Assembly (NCBI RefSeq): GCF_009833085.1
Contig: NZ_QRBZ01000025.1
Location: 1-64,000, forward strand
DNA from: Nitrosomonas oligotropha
Lineage (GTDB): Bacteria > Pseudomonadota > Gammaproteobacteria > Burkholderiales > Nitrosomonadaceae
Direction of reading: 5' to 3'
DNA length: 64,000 nucleotides
Of this stretch, positions 30,256 through 40,382 are shown piece by piece. Both the position numbers and the translations under genes were made by a program. The notes beneath the pieces are model-generated. The model was not told the DNA's origin and did not search any database. It saw only the letters and a list, made by a program, of their open reading frames with translations. Each line of letters starts with the position of its first letter. Position 1 is the first letter of the stretch.

Positions 30256-31356
30256 TCAAGACACTGATGCCAATTCACTGTGCCAGGCTGCAAGACGTGC
30301 GGGTTCAAGCATCGCCGAGCACAGCACTTGATGCACTTCATGGTGGGGTTGGCTTGGCAACAAATCGGCTTGCCACTGCTGCACATAGGCTTGTACATCG
30401 GCAAGTGTGTGTCGTGTTTGTGCCTTCTTAACTCGGCATCGTTCCCGTCCACGAAGAATATCCTGCTGATTGGCATACTCCGCTTTGAATTCACGTGTCC
30501 AACGATCGGCAAGATTGAGCAACTGACTGAGATTATCCACCTTTGGTTGATCAGCCGTCTCGATAGCTGTGCATTTCACTGTTAATTCAGGCAGTACATA
30601 ATCAAGGTGGAACTTTCCATTGGCAGAGCGGAAATAGGGATGAAACCAATCGTCGAAGCTGCCCGCGCTGTGCACGTCCTTCTCGCCTTTATTTGCCGTT
30701 GAATTACACTCGCCGCAGATGGGAAGCAGATTGTCGGCACAGACGCTGAGCAAAGGAAAGGCACTCTTGGCGATCCAGTGATCCACCTCGGGCGTCTGGC
30801 CCAGTAAACCGCCACACAGCACACACACTTCATGGGCGTTGGGATTAGGATTCTGACGATGTGCTTCACGGAAGGCCTGTACGAAATTCGCATAATTTAT
30901 GCCTCCAATCGCTACTGGAGTTCCATCAAACAAGTACGGTAAGCCACTGCGAAAACCTTTTTCATAGAAAGCCATCATTAGCGGCTTGAATGCGCTCCAT
31001 GCAGTTTCGGCTACAACTGGCTTTGTCGCTGGCCAAGCTATGGGATTAGGTTGAAATTGATCGGCTAATCTCGATACTGTCAATATCCAGCTTCGAAGCG
31101 CGTTCTTTTCATTTACCGGAGTACTTGCAATTTCATTCGCATGTGTAAGCAAAGCTTGCCCTGCATCAATACGCTGCAAGAAAGTCCACAACCATTCCGC
31201 CTCAATGTGACTTGGCATTCGAGCTTTCAGATTATCCGGAGTGATATCTACAACATGAACATTCTCCTCGCATAACCATAGTGAAAACTTCTGCATCAGC
31301 CGTTGGCACGCCGCCAATGCAGGAGAGCAGGAAACATAATGAATGGGCTTAAGCAT
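30256..31356 (-). CDS. HNH endonuclease, PtuB-like partner of the ATPase
   Basis: A 366-residue protein. The N-terminal 185 residues have no recognised domain. An HNH nuclease module lies in the middle: a zinc pair CVLCGG, the catalytic EVDHWIAKSAFP, then the Asn of NLLPICGECNSTANKG with the second zinc pair CGEC. Its start overlaps the ATPase stop by eight bases (ATGCTTAA), so translation is coupled. An SMC-like ATPase plus HNH protein is the composition of the Septu (PtuA-PtuB) anti-phage system. Assignment to that system is inference; the large N-terminal part is longer than in typical PtuB. Confidence 0.8.
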   Translation of the reverse strand: MLKPIHYVSCSPALAACQRLMQKFSLWLCEENVHVVDITPDNLKARMPSHIEAEWLWTFLQRIDAGQALLTHANEIASTPVNEKNALRSWILTVSRLADQFQPNPIAWPATKPVVAETAWSAFKPLMMAFYEKGFRSGLPYLFDGTPVAIGGINYANFVQAFREAHRQNPNPNAHEVCVLCGGLLGQTPEVDHWIAKSAFPLLSVCADNLLPICGECNSTANKGEKDVHSAGSFDDWFHPYFRSANGKFHLDYVLPELTVKCTAIETADQPKVDNLSQLLNLADRWTREFKAEYANQQDILRGRERCRVKKAQTRHTLADVQAYVQQWQADLLPSQPHHEVHQVLCSAMLEPARLAAWHSELASVS

Positions 31357-33142
31357 TCCCGCTCCGCCACATATTCAACAAAGTGCGCAATTCGCTACGA
31401 TAAAACCCGGACCCCATGCGCAAGATCAATTGTTCTAATTCCGCAATCTCTGCGGGTGTACCGGTAGCTTGGCGTAGTTTTTGTTCGATGAACTCCTGTG
31501 CGCGCTTGCCAATACTGTCATCGGCGTCAAAAACAGTCATCATTAAAGCACTGGGATCAGTGGCAAACGTTGAATCGGTAACACTGCGTATCCTCGATCC
31601 ATTCGCCGTTTTCTCTACCATCACGATTTCGTTGCTGAATGCATCCGAGAGCATGATGGAAGAGTGTGTCGAAATCAGAACATCGTTGGCAGTATTGCCA
31701 ATAGCATGATCAATGATGTCTACAATTTCACGCTTCCATCGATCATTGAAATGCGTTTCCGGTTCATCGAGTAGCAGCAACGCATCCTGCTGGCTTTCCA
31801 GCAAATGAAACAATGCCATGCGCCCCAATACCATCCGTTCGCCATCCGACAAATCCTCGTAGCGCAGCACGCCGATATCCTGTTCACTTGTATCTGTACC
31901 GGCTTCGGGAACTGGCTGGCGGCGCAAGCGCAACAGCACCTCGTCAAACAAGCCAGCTTGATTCAACTCCAGCAAGCGCTTGAACAAATCGAAAGGAGTG
32001 GCATTTTCGGCGCCACCAAGTAAAGCCCACAAGGCTTCACCTTGGGTGAAGCTTGTGCTCAGATCGACAGTGCGTGTTGAGGAATCTTCTAAATTGCATG
32101 CACCCTTCAGGTCGTAGATCAATAGCCGACGTACCTCGAAGGGATGCGGTTCAGCAATCACCTCACCGGCGCACAACCACCAGTCATGCGCGGTTTCGCA
32201 TAGCTTGCGATCCCAGTTATCCGCTTGTAAACGGCTACGAAAACTCACCGACACCAGATGGTGCCAACCACCCCGTTCCAACAGTTCTTGTAGCGCATTC
32301 TTGTTATCGTTACGGGAAAGGAATTTGGCCATTGCAGCATCTACCTCGGTTCGCCCCGGGTAATCGGCTGTTTCTACAAAAGCTTGGGGTAACGCTACCG
32401 CCAGTAGCGCACATTTGAGCAAAGTGTCATCCAGTAGGATGGGACGGCGGAATAAATCGGAATCGAGCGGTGTCTGGCTCTGACTCACTCGTGCTGCACG
32501 GGAAGATTCTTGTCGTGCGGCTTCCAGTGCTATTTCTTGGGCATTGGTCCATCCTGCGGGGCGTTCATCGCCCAGAATTTCATCACTAGACTCAAACAAG
32601 CCCTGCGCATCCTGATTTCGGCTCCAAACCGAACGCCAGGGCTGGAGGTCGCCAGTGGTATAAGCCAGCACGGCCGAGGGTAATGCGATCTGCGGTGGAG
32701 TGCTGTCGCGTAACGGCCAGCTCCCAGGCACAATCAATGCGGAGAAGCCCGGCACTAAGGGTACGCCCTTTAGATTCAGGTACTCAATACAGGTATCAAA
32801 CACTTCTTGGCCATTTCGGTCATCAAAGGCAAAACGCTCATGCATCCACAAACTGGCTTGCTGGCGGTTATCGGGACAATGCAACAGCAGCGTGCGATGA
32901 TTAGGCGAACCACGCATTCCCAGCTCGTAAATCAGGCTGACTGGAAATGGCGGCACTCGCAGATCGGCCAGCGCCAGAAACACCTCGGCCACCGCGCGCA
33001 GCAGGTTCGACTTGCCGCTTCCATTGAGACCCACAACAAAACGAATGGCGCATTCACGCGCCAACGGCGAACCACTGGCAAAGCATATCTTGATATCCGT
33101 GATCGGCGGATAATTCTGCAAGTGCAGGTATCGCAGCCTCAT
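31349..33142 (-). CDS. SMC/ABC-like AAA ATPase of the restriction operon (PtuA-like)
   Basis: A 597-residue ATPase. Walker A is VGLNGSGKSNLLRA near residue 40, right after an SMC-like N-terminus (MRLRYLHLQNYPPITDI). The ABC signature region is YEDLSDGERMVLGRM, Walker B is LLLLDEPETHFN and the H-loop is LISTHSS. There is no TOPRIM or DUF2813 nuclease domain that would make it an OLD protein. Its start overlaps the hsdS stop (ATGA) and its stop overlaps the HNH gene. It is probably the sensor/regulator for the HNH nuclease, as in PtuAB, or a restriction-associated ATPase acting with Hsd. Confidence 0.82.
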   Translation of the reverse strand: MRLRYLHLQNYPPITDIKICFASGSPLARECAIRFVVGLNGSGKSNLLRAVAEVFLALADLRVPPFPVSLIYELGMRGSPNHRTLLLHCPDNRQQASLWMHERFAFDDRNGQEVFDTCIEYLNLKGVPLVPGFSALIVPGSWPLRDSTPPQIALPSAVLAYTTGDLQPWRSVWSRNQDAQGLFESSDEILGDERPAGWTNAQEIALEAARQESSRAARVSQSQTPLDSDLFRRPILLDDTLLKCALLAVALPQAFVETADYPGRTEVDAAMAKFLSRNDNKNALQELLERGGWHHLVSVSFRSRLQADNWDRKLCETAHDWWLCAGEVIAEPHPFEVRRLLIYDLKGACNLEDSSTRTVDLSTSFTQGEALWALLGGAENATPFDLFKRLLELNQAGLFDEVLLRLRRQPVPEAGTDTSEQDIGVLRYEDLSDGERMVLGRMALFHLLESQQDALLLLDEPETHFNDRWKREIVDIIDHAIGNTANDVLISTHSSIMLSDAFSNEIVMVEKTANGSRIRSVTDSTFATDPSALMMTVFDADDSIGKRAQEFIEQKLRQATGTPAEIAELEQLILRMGSGFYRSELRTLLNMWRSGNA

Positions 33143-34869
33143 GCAGAATCCTCCTGCTCTCCCAGCGCCTTGCGTAAGTTCTCCACATCGGCAAGGCGTG
33201 TGGATTCTTCCGGCCGCAACGGGCGGAACGCCTTCAGATATTCGCGCTCACCGGTTTCGAGGCTCTGCTTGGGTAACGTTACTTTGGCGATCAGACCCAA
33301 GGCCGCCAACTGACCGAGCGTGCGGCGGATACGATTGTTCAGTGTCGGACCGAAAGCTTGCAGTCGTTCGGCCACCTGCTCATCATCACAAAAACCGGCA
33401 AATACATCCGGATCTTCGGCCAGCAAAGGGTTTCCGGTTTGTTCGCAGTACTCAGAAAATGCAACCAACACCTGCCGCTGAAATTCGCTAAGCTCGCCGA
33501 GCAGCCAATGGCGTGCGGGGCGCACCGTAGCATCCGCTTGAGCCGTAACAGTGATCACTCCTTCGGCGCTTGCATTGATGATATTGGCGCCGCGCTGGCG
33601 TAACAGAGCATCGCGCGCATTTGCTGCATCAGCAACTTCGGTTGTGTGCTTGTCTCTCCAAACAGCTGTCAATTCACCAGACAGTGCGTAAACGCTCAAT
33701 GCCTCACGCAGGCCATTTGCAATGCTTTCCGACTTGGCAATAAGTTGACGAAGCTCCCGAACTTGCAACCAGAAATCACGGAACCATTCCTGCTCAGCGA
33801 TAGGGGGGACTGGCAACTTCACCTTGGTCAAGTTTTCGCCGCTCAGATTACTCTGACCGGCGGTTGTTCGAATGGCATTTCTCATTGCTGCTCGCCCATA
33901 GGCACTATTCAGGAATGCACTCAGATACTCTGGTAACAAACGTGTCGTATCGGTTCGCAAGCGAATTAAATACGACGCATAGACCATGGCAAATTTGGCT
34001 ATGTCTTCAGTTATGGGTGCAGAGCGACCAACATAGTCAGGATTGCCGTTAGAACGAACAATCAACACATCTGCAGAAGTTAGGCTCAGGCGTTTCAGTT
34101 CAATCTGCGTGAGATCGACATACTTCAAGTCCTCGGTGTCGACTTCACCTCCCATCACATTCGGGATGCGAAGAACCGCGACACCCGATTCAGCAGTGGC
34201 ATCCGCTGAAACTGACGTGCCATATCGGGCCTCCACCAAGGTTCCGAGTTGCTCCCACTCAGGCTTCGCACTAGAGAGTACCAAGCGATCCAGAGCCGAC
34301 TTGATCACCAAGTCGAGTTGCAAGCGTCTTAATTGCTGATTCTGGGCTGCCTCCGCCTGCCGCAGCACATCGACAATGCGCTGTTGTTCGGGGAGTGTAG
34401 GAAGAGGGATCTTGAATGATGCGAGCGCGCTAGTCTCAATGCCCGCTTGACTGATCCATCGTTTTGCCCGAGTCTTGGAATATCCTATCGCCCACAACTG
34501 GTGCAGGTAACTGGCCAGATATTCCGGTATCACCAGTTCGCGCTGCACCCGCAGTCGCGTCATATGATTAGAAAAAACATATTCGCCTTCTTGATCAAAC
34601 ACGGCGGTCTTGCCTACCCATTCCTCGCTGTTTGTGTTGTTGAAGATGACGTCACCCTTTTTCAAGGTATATCGTTCTCCTTCCTTTACACTGGCCGATA
34701 TGTGTTTAATCCCTTCGAAGGTAATTTTTCCATCTGGCGAAACGTTGTGTGTGCGAATTTGTGGTGTCGTACCCTCATCTTCTTCGCCAGGCTTTTGTGC
34801 AAAACCTGGCTGCAGATCAATAACGATATTGCCAACGGTCGTTTCTCGCCAGCTTTCTGGCAATTTCAT
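33139..34869 (-). CDS. hsdS: Type I restriction specificity subunit HsdS with C-terminal extension
   Basis: A 576-residue DNA-recognition subunit. Target-recognition domain 1 (about 1-150) is followed by the helical conserved region LPTLPEQQRIVDVLRQAEAA, then domain 2 (about 200-345) and the second conserved region PIAEQEWFRDFWLQVRELRQ ending near ALSGELTAVWR. An added segment of about 145 residues follows, with a helical LLGELSEFQRQVLVAFSEYC and a winged-helix-like GQLAALGLIAKVTLP. Ordinary HsdS ends near 400-450 residues. It overlaps hsdM and the ATPase gene by four bases each. The target site cannot be read from the sequence. Confidence 0.9.
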   Translation of the reverse strand: MKLPESWRETTVGNIVIDLQPGFAQKPGEEDEGTTPQIRTHNVSPDGKITFEGIKHISASVKEGERYTLKKGDVIFNNTNSEEWVGKTAVFDQEGEYVFSNHMTRLRVQRELVIPEYLASYLHQLWAIGYSKTRAKRWISQAGIETSALASFKIPLPTLPEQQRIVDVLRQAEAAQNQQLRRLQLDLVIKSALDRLVLSSAKPEWEQLGTLVEARYGTSVSADATAESGVAVLRIPNVMGGEVDTEDLKYVDLTQIELKRLSLTSADVLIVRSNGNPDYVGRSAPITEDIAKFAMVYASYLIRLRTDTTRLLPEYLSAFLNSAYGRAAMRNAIRTTAGQSNLSGENLTKVKLPVPPIAEQEWFRDFWLQVRELRQLIAKSESIANGLREALSVYALSGELTAVWRDKHTTEVADAANARDALLRQRGANIINASAEGVITVTAQADATVRPARHWLLGELSEFQRQVLVAFSEYCEQTGNPLLAEDPDVFAGFCDDEQVAERLQAFGPTLNNRIRRTLGQLAALGLIAKVTLPKQSLETGEREYLKAFRPLRPEESTRLADVENLRKALGEQEDSA

Positions 34870-37389
34870 TCCCGCCCCTCCACCATCGCCAGCAACGTGT
34901 CCAGTTCGCTGATAATCTGCTGTTCGGTGGCCTTAAGCTCGCCAATCAACTCGGCTACACTCTTGTCGCTCTTGAGCTGAGTGAAGTCGAACGGTTTGTA
35001 TTGCCCGGCGGACAAGTTCCAGCCACGGGCTTCGATACAGTCCGGGTCGAGCAGATCGTCTTTGAGCACACCTTTCTCGTCATATAAGCTATTCGTTAGC
35101 ATCGCCTCAACATAATCACGGCGTACCAAACCATCGGCATCATGCGAACCGATCAGTTTGCCGTCGTCTGATTGCCATTCGTCGTTGCGCATCCATGCGC
35201 GCACGGGCACCACCCAGTGCTTGGCGGCTTTCAGTTCGGTAAGCTGATCGATAGCGAGACTGCGAAGTGTAACGTCGAAACCGTCGAGCTTAGCGACTTC
35301 ACGCGCGCAAATTTCGATACGTTCGATGATGTCAAAATCGACTGGAGAATAACTGGTGAACGGCACAGTCTGAGGATTCGTAGCAGCATTTTCATGAAAA
35401 ACAAGCCCCTCTGCCAATGCATTTTTAGTCAGATCTTTCCAGAATGGCAATGCTGGCGAGTCTTCTGGCTCGAAGAAACTTTGCACATTCTTTGTCGCAC
35501 GGTTGAACTCTTGCAGTGGCATTTTGATGGCTTTCTGCCATTGACTTCGAAGCTGTTCTTTGGTCATAGTCTGATTGACTTGCCATTGATCCAAGACCGA
35601 TCTGGCTGAGGCAGCAAAATAATGCACGATGGTGTCTCGTAGATATTTGCCGTAATCCCTACGTACCTGCGCCTCGGCCTCTTTCGGACCGGCCGGTAAT
35701 TCAGCAAATAACTCATGGATACCCCATACCTTGCCATCCCACATTCTGGTATCAGGTAAATTCGCAAAGGCTGCACCCGCCGGTGTAAGCTCTTCACCAG
35801 TATCGCGCAGCAAGGCTTGGCGCCAACGCTCGTTACGAAAACTCGGTTGCAGCAGGGTTTTTTCATGCCGCTGCGCACCTTCGCGGCCGTGGATCCGCCA
35901 GCTCTTAAACTTTTCCAGTCCATCCCACAAATCGTTGCGCTGGCCAGGCCGGGGATTGCGCTTGGCGTCGAGCGAGTAACCGTCTTCTTCCACTTCGTAA
36001 AACCAGACGTACTCGGTGCGAGGCGCAATATTGCCGGTGAAAGTTTGCTTGTCGTCGCGGCGGGTCTCCTTGCGGAAAACGAGAATAGAAGTTTTAACGC
36101 CGGTATAAGGCTGAAACACACCACCGGGCAAGGAAATCACGCCTTCGACCACGTGCTCGGTAAGCAGCTCGCGGCGCAGACGCATGTGTGCATCGGTATT
36201 GCCGAACAGCACACCTTCTGGAATGATGACCGCACAGCGTCCGCCCACTCGCAGCAGATCGAGCATTAACCAGAGAAACAATAGCTCGCTTTTATTAGTC
36301 AGCGCGTCCTCTTTTTTCTTGCCTTTATCAGCAGCGCGAGGGAAAAGCTTGCTGTCTTTTTCCAGATCGTTGCTATCCACCGTGCCCGTAAAAGGCGGAT
36401 TGGCGAGCACGAAGTCGTAGCGTTCTGATGTCAACAGCTCGGTCGAGCGTTTAGAGGGGTCGCGCTTGGATAGGCTATCCGCTTGATACAGGTGAGGGTT
36501 ATGGATGTCGTGCAATACCAGATTCATCCAGCCGATTCGTGCCATGGTGCGGTCATTATCAAGACCTACAAAATTGGCACCCTGGTGAATCGCAGCGTAT
36601 TGCTCGGGTGTGGCTGCGGCACCATCGGTGCGGTGCGGGGTGCCGTCCCATTCCAACACCAGGTTCTCTTGGGCTGAGTACTTGCGCATCATCGATCCGG
36701 CAGCGGGTACTGAACAAAAATCCGCCAGTACCCGCTGCCGGATCGATGATGCGCTGGCCCGGCTCGGGATCAAGCAGTTCGACCATGAAGCGGATTAGAT
36801 GACGAGGTGTGCGGAACTGACCGTTCTTACCGGCCGTAGCCATTTCGCTGAGCAGATATTCAAAAGTGTCGCCCATGATGTCCTGGGCAGCGGAACCTTC
36901 ACCGGCGCGGGCAAACAGTTGGTCAATGGCATCGATGGCATCGCTCAGCACCTTGCCCTTGTTGGGATCAAGCTGAAAGTAGGCATCCGCCATGCGGTTG
37001 TTGAGACTGGCCAGTTCGGTATCATCTTCATTGCTTGCCAAGCGCTGATCTATGGTGCGCAACCAAGGAAAAACCTTATCAATGAGATGCACTGGATTAG
37101 TTTTTTCCTGCCGGATATAGCTCCACCGGCAACTGGAAGCATCTAGCTTTTCTCGAAGCGCGGCCTTGTCCTTTTCGGGTGCTGCTTGAATCTGAGCCTC
37201 CTCGTCCGGGGTCAGTGCATAAATTGATCGCAGGCCTCGGTCGGCTCTTTTCGTGTCGATATCTTCTAAACGCTTGAGAAAGAGCAGGTAAGTGATTTGC
37301 TCTACGGCCACCAATGGGTTGGTGAGGCCAGCTGCCCAGAAACGATTCCAGAGTTCATCGACTTTTTTCTTGATATGTGGCGCAAGCAT
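34866..37389 (-). pseudogene. hsdM: Type I DNA methyltransferase HsdM, disrupted by an inverted repeat
   Basis: The gene for the N6-adenine methyltransferase subunit lies in two frames. The 5' part (37389 to about 36735) has the HsdM N-terminal helical domain and the SAM motif DPAAGTGGF. The 3' part (about 36695 to 34866) resumes in a shifted frame at MRKYSAQENLVLEWDG and has the catalytic NPPF (FVLANPPFTG) and a normal C-terminus. The junction carries a perfect 27-bp inverted repeat (36684-36710 and 36728-36754). Its second arm is a backwards copy of the codons for RIIDPAAGT and shifts the frame. The start has AAAAGGA upstream. As written no full methyltransferase is made. If real, the restriction subunit would be unprotected; if an artefact, hsdM is whole. 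Confidence 0.85.
36684..36754. repeat. Perfect 27-bp inverted repeat inside hsdM
   Basis: Arms 36684-36710 and 36728-36754 are exact reverse complements, with a 17-base spacer 36711-36727. The right arm, read on the minus strand, encodes the HsdM SAM-binding motif. The left arm is its mirror copy and introduces the frame break. It is far longer and more perfect than chance hairpins elsewhere in the window. Confidence 0.95.
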
Positions 37390-37409
37390 TCAGTTTTTCC
37401 TTTTAGCGG

Positions 37410-40154
37410 TCATACAGCTTCATCCAGCCAATGGTTGGCGAGATTAACAAGTTCTTCGATGTCCTGCGGCGGAAATAGCGACTCCACGCTGCCAACGCGC
37501 GACAGTGGCGGTTCACTGAGTGCCGCGCGGCTGATGCGTCCATGGCGGAGTACCGCTGCTTTTACCGCTCGCAAGTAGTTCAATTGGTTAGCACGCAGAT
37601 AACCATGCGCGGCGATGAATGCGTCAAATGCTTCATTAATGCGCTGTTCACGGTTGGGCAACTGTGTGCTTTCACAGAGAATATGGCGCAGGAAGTCCGC
37701 CAGCGAAGCGGCAGGCGCTTCGAAAGCCTTACGCAAGATGTCTTCGGTAACGAACAGATCAGCCTGATTCAGCGTTTCGCTGATGCGTTCCAACTCTTCA
37801 TCAGTCAAGTTCTCCCCGTTTTTGAGTTTGGCTAACTCGGGCAGTTGATCGGCCAAACGACGCACCAGCGCCTCTACCTGCTCGCGATAGCTTTCGGCAA
37901 ACGCACCTTCACCGGTGGGGCCATAGATAATCCAACTACGCTGAGTGATGCTATCCGGGAGGTTGATCTCGATGGTGTTCCCCGGCGTGCTAGTGCGATA
38001 GCGCATCAAGGGGGCGAATATGGTTTGTAGTGTCATTAGTCGTGGCATGTCCAGATGCTGCCAGAAACCGATTGAGCACATCCATGCGCGTTGTTCGGCG
38101 ACGCGCTGCACTTCGGGGATGTTATCGGCTAAGCCGGTAATGGCTTTTTGGATGTATTCGCGGATATTGGCTTGCTCGTCAGCATCTCCGTTGAGCCAGG
38201 CCACGGTAAGGCGCTCGCACCAAATGTGAAATTGAAGCTCATCCAGGCCCGTCAAGGGTGCGAGCTGCATCAATGGCGCAATAGCCTTGGAAAGATGTTG
38301 CAGCATACTTTGTTCAGGTGCAGGCCATTGCTGCGCTAGCGCATCAAGCTCATTCCAATGCGGGCGTACGTTGATACTTTGCCGAGGCAAAGCTTGTAAC
38401 ATGGCGCGCAATTCATCAATGGCAGCTTGTGTGTCTTGCTTCTGAGCATACAGGAGCTGCCATTTTTCGAGTCGTAGTCGAAATAAACGGACGGGTAACG
38501 GCTCGCTGGGGTGATCAATCTCACCGTCGGGCTTTAGCTTGAAGTAGGCAAAGTTTTTCCAGTAATCAATAATCAAAAAATCTTTTTTTATCTCACCTGA
38601 AGCTTTATCCGTGTGCAACCGGGTGCCGCGACCGATCATCTGCCAAAACTTGACCTTGCTAAATACCGGTTTGGCAAAGACCAAGTTTTGAATGGCGGGA
38701 ATATCCACGCCGGTATCCAGCATGTCAACCGAGATAGCGACACGTGGCATGGTTTTGTATTTGAAATCATCCAGCGTAGCGTCGGCACGCTCCATATGAC
38801 TATCGATGATTTCAGCCATGCCTTGCCGCTGTAGCTCGGGGTAAAGGCGGTTGAAACTTTCGTACAAACGTTTGGCGTGAGCGTGACTAACAGCAAAGAT
38901 AATCGATTTGTGCGGCAGACCGCGAATATCTTTTCGGCTCTTGTCCATAAACTCGCGCACCATGGCATCGTTAGTGCCATGATTGATAATGCCTTTCTCA
39001 ATATCGCTGCCATCGAAGTTAAGTTCATCGAGTTCCACTCCTTGATCGCGCGCCATTTGCTTTAAGGGTTCGGGCAAAGCATCGCCTTGAATGCCTTGAA
39101 GTTGAAAGTTAGTTTGCACATCCAACACACGATAGTTCACCAGGTTCTTATCGGCGACAGCCTGTTCGTAGCTGTAGTAGTAGCTGGGAACGCCATCACC
39201 ACAATCAAATAATTCGAAAGTATTGTGATCGATGTAGTCCGTCGGTGTGGCTGTCAAGCCGAGCTGAATGGCATCGAAGTGATCAAAAATGGCTTTGTAG
39301 CGCTGATAAATGGAACGGTGGCTTTCATCGGCAACGATCAAGTCGTAATAACCGACCGATAGACGGGAGTACACTTGCATCATGCTCGGATAGGTAGAAA
39401 ACTGAATACGCGCACCGGAAGTTTCACCGGCTTCAATGCGTGCAAGGCTTTCGTTAGGTAGGTGGAATTTGAATTCTGACATTGCCTGCCGAACCAATTC
39501 ACGGCGATCAGCCAAAAACAGTACGCGTTGCACGCGCTTGGCGCGCAGCAAGTTATCCACCAATGCAATGGTGGTTCGTGTCTTGCCTGTACCGGTAGCC
39601 ATTACCAATAGGAATTTGCGCTTAGCGGCGTCAATTCCTTCCGTTACTCGGCGTATCGCTTCGTTTTGATAATCACGGCCAGCGATTTCTGCATTGATCG
39701 TTACGTCCTTAAGCGACTGGGCATATTGCCGCTGGTGGCGCAGGCGTTCAAGGTCATCACGTGTATAAAAACCTGCTACTTTTCTAGGGGCATAGCGCTC
39801 TCGATCCCAAAATTGAATTTCTTTACCATTAGTAAGAAATATAAATGGATCTAGATCAAACTTTGTTTTGATTGCATCTGCGTAATCGGCCGCTTGACGT
39901 TTTCCAGAAAGCTCATCCCGGGATGAGCGTTTCGCTTCAACTAAAGCAATTGGTTTGCCATCCGATCCAAGCAACACGTAATCTGCAAACTGATCATTTC
40001 GATAAGTGCTATCCGGTTGGGCAGCTTTGAGCAAAAACTCTTCGAGGAGCGTAAACCGGCTACGAGACCAGCCTGCTTGTGCGAGCTGTGAATCAATAAA
40101 GTCTGCTCGCGTTCGGGCTTCATTTAGGTTTGATTGAATCATTGATTGCTTCAC
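37410..40154 (-). CDS. hsdR: Type I restriction enzyme R subunit HsdR
   Basis: A 914-residue restriction and translocation subunit. The N-terminal PD-(D/E)xK nuclease has the motif YVLLGSDGKPIALVEAKRSS. The SF2 helicase part has Walker A VMATGTGKTRTT, the DEAH-type box VADESHRSIY, motif III GLTATPTDY and the C-terminal motifs MLDTGVDIPAIQNLV and MIGRGTRLH. A helical C-terminal domain binds the methylase core. The predicted start is GTG 40154; ATG 40142 (MIQSNLNEAR) is an alternative. The frame is open from end to end. It heads the hsdR-hsdM-hsdS-ATPase-HNH-rhuM operon. Confidence 0.94.
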   Translation of the reverse strand: MKQSMIQSNLNEARTRADFIDSQLAQAGWSRSRFTLLEEFLLKAAQPDSTYRNDQFADYVLLGSDGKPIALVEAKRSSRDELSGKRQAADYADAIKTKFDLDPFIFLTNGKEIQFWDRERYAPRKVAGFYTRDDLERLRHQRQYAQSLKDVTINAEIAGRDYQNEAIRRVTEGIDAAKRKFLLVMATGTGKTRTTIALVDNLLRAKRVQRVLFLADRRELVRQAMSEFKFHLPNESLARIEAGETSGARIQFSTYPSMMQVYSRLSVGYYDLIVADESHRSIYQRYKAIFDHFDAIQLGLTATPTDYIDHNTFELFDCGDGVPSYYYSYEQAVADKNLVNYRVLDVQTNFQLQGIQGDALPEPLKQMARDQGVELDELNFDGSDIEKGIINHGTNDAMVREFMDKSRKDIRGLPHKSIIFAVSHAHAKRLYESFNRLYPELQRQGMAEIIDSHMERADATLDDFKYKTMPRVAISVDMLDTGVDIPAIQNLVFAKPVFSKVKFWQMIGRGTRLHTDKASGEIKKDFLIIDYWKNFAYFKLKPDGEIDHPSEPLPVRLFRLRLEKWQLLYAQKQDTQAAIDELRAMLQALPRQSINVRPHWNELDALAQQWPAPEQSMLQHLSKAIAPLMQLAPLTGLDELQFHIWCERLTVAWLNGDADEQANIREYIQKAITGLADNIPEVQRVAEQRAWMCSIGFWQHLDMPRLMTLQTIFAPLMRYRTSTPGNTIEINLPDSITQRSWIIYGPTGEGAFAESYREQVEALVRRLADQLPELAKLKNGENLTDEELERISETLNQADLFVTEDILRKAFEAPAASLADFLRHILCESTQLPNREQRINEAFDAFIAAHGYLRANQLNYLRAVKAAVLRHGRISRAALSEPPLSRVGSVESLFPPQDIEELVNLANHWLDEAV

Positions 40155-40255
40155 TAGAGTAATAACAGAAGGCTGGTTTTATATCGATTACCCATTTATT
40201 CCTCCATTTAACTCAATGCTGCAATAAATTAAGTTGCTAGTAAAGCGTTGGTTCT

Positions 40256-40372
40256 CAAGTCGCCACAATCACCCTTACGGCATCGAGCCGCAGATTGCTG
40301 GATTTCTTCGTCGCGCACATTCGGGTTGACTTGTTGCAGTGCTTTGAAGCATTCGATTTCCGGGTTGAAGCA
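40256..40372 (-). pseudogene. Decayed second copy of the rapA 3' end
   Basis: Read on the minus strand this stretch encodes FNPEIECFKALQQVNPNVRDEE and then, after loss of about 47 bases and a frameshift, the last residues and stop of RapA. The intact rapA tail at about 41349-41520 reads FTPEIERLKALQQVNPNVRN. The last 47 bases differ at about two positions, but the other part at about a sixth of positions, so it is not a recent exact duplication. It separates hsdR from the MntA-HepT pair. Ends are approximate. Confidence 0.8.
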
Positions 40373-40382
40373 AACCCACTCG

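Noticed and set aside
31349-33142. OLD-family nuclease or Gabija GajA
   Set aside because: The ATPase has no TOPRIM-type nuclease part after the ATPase core, and its partner is an HNH protein, not a UvrD-like helicase.
36559-36773. Two separate overlapping hsdM-like genes
   Set aside because: The overlap is only the inverted repeat; the ends of both frames there are out-of-frame nonsense, so it is one broken gene.
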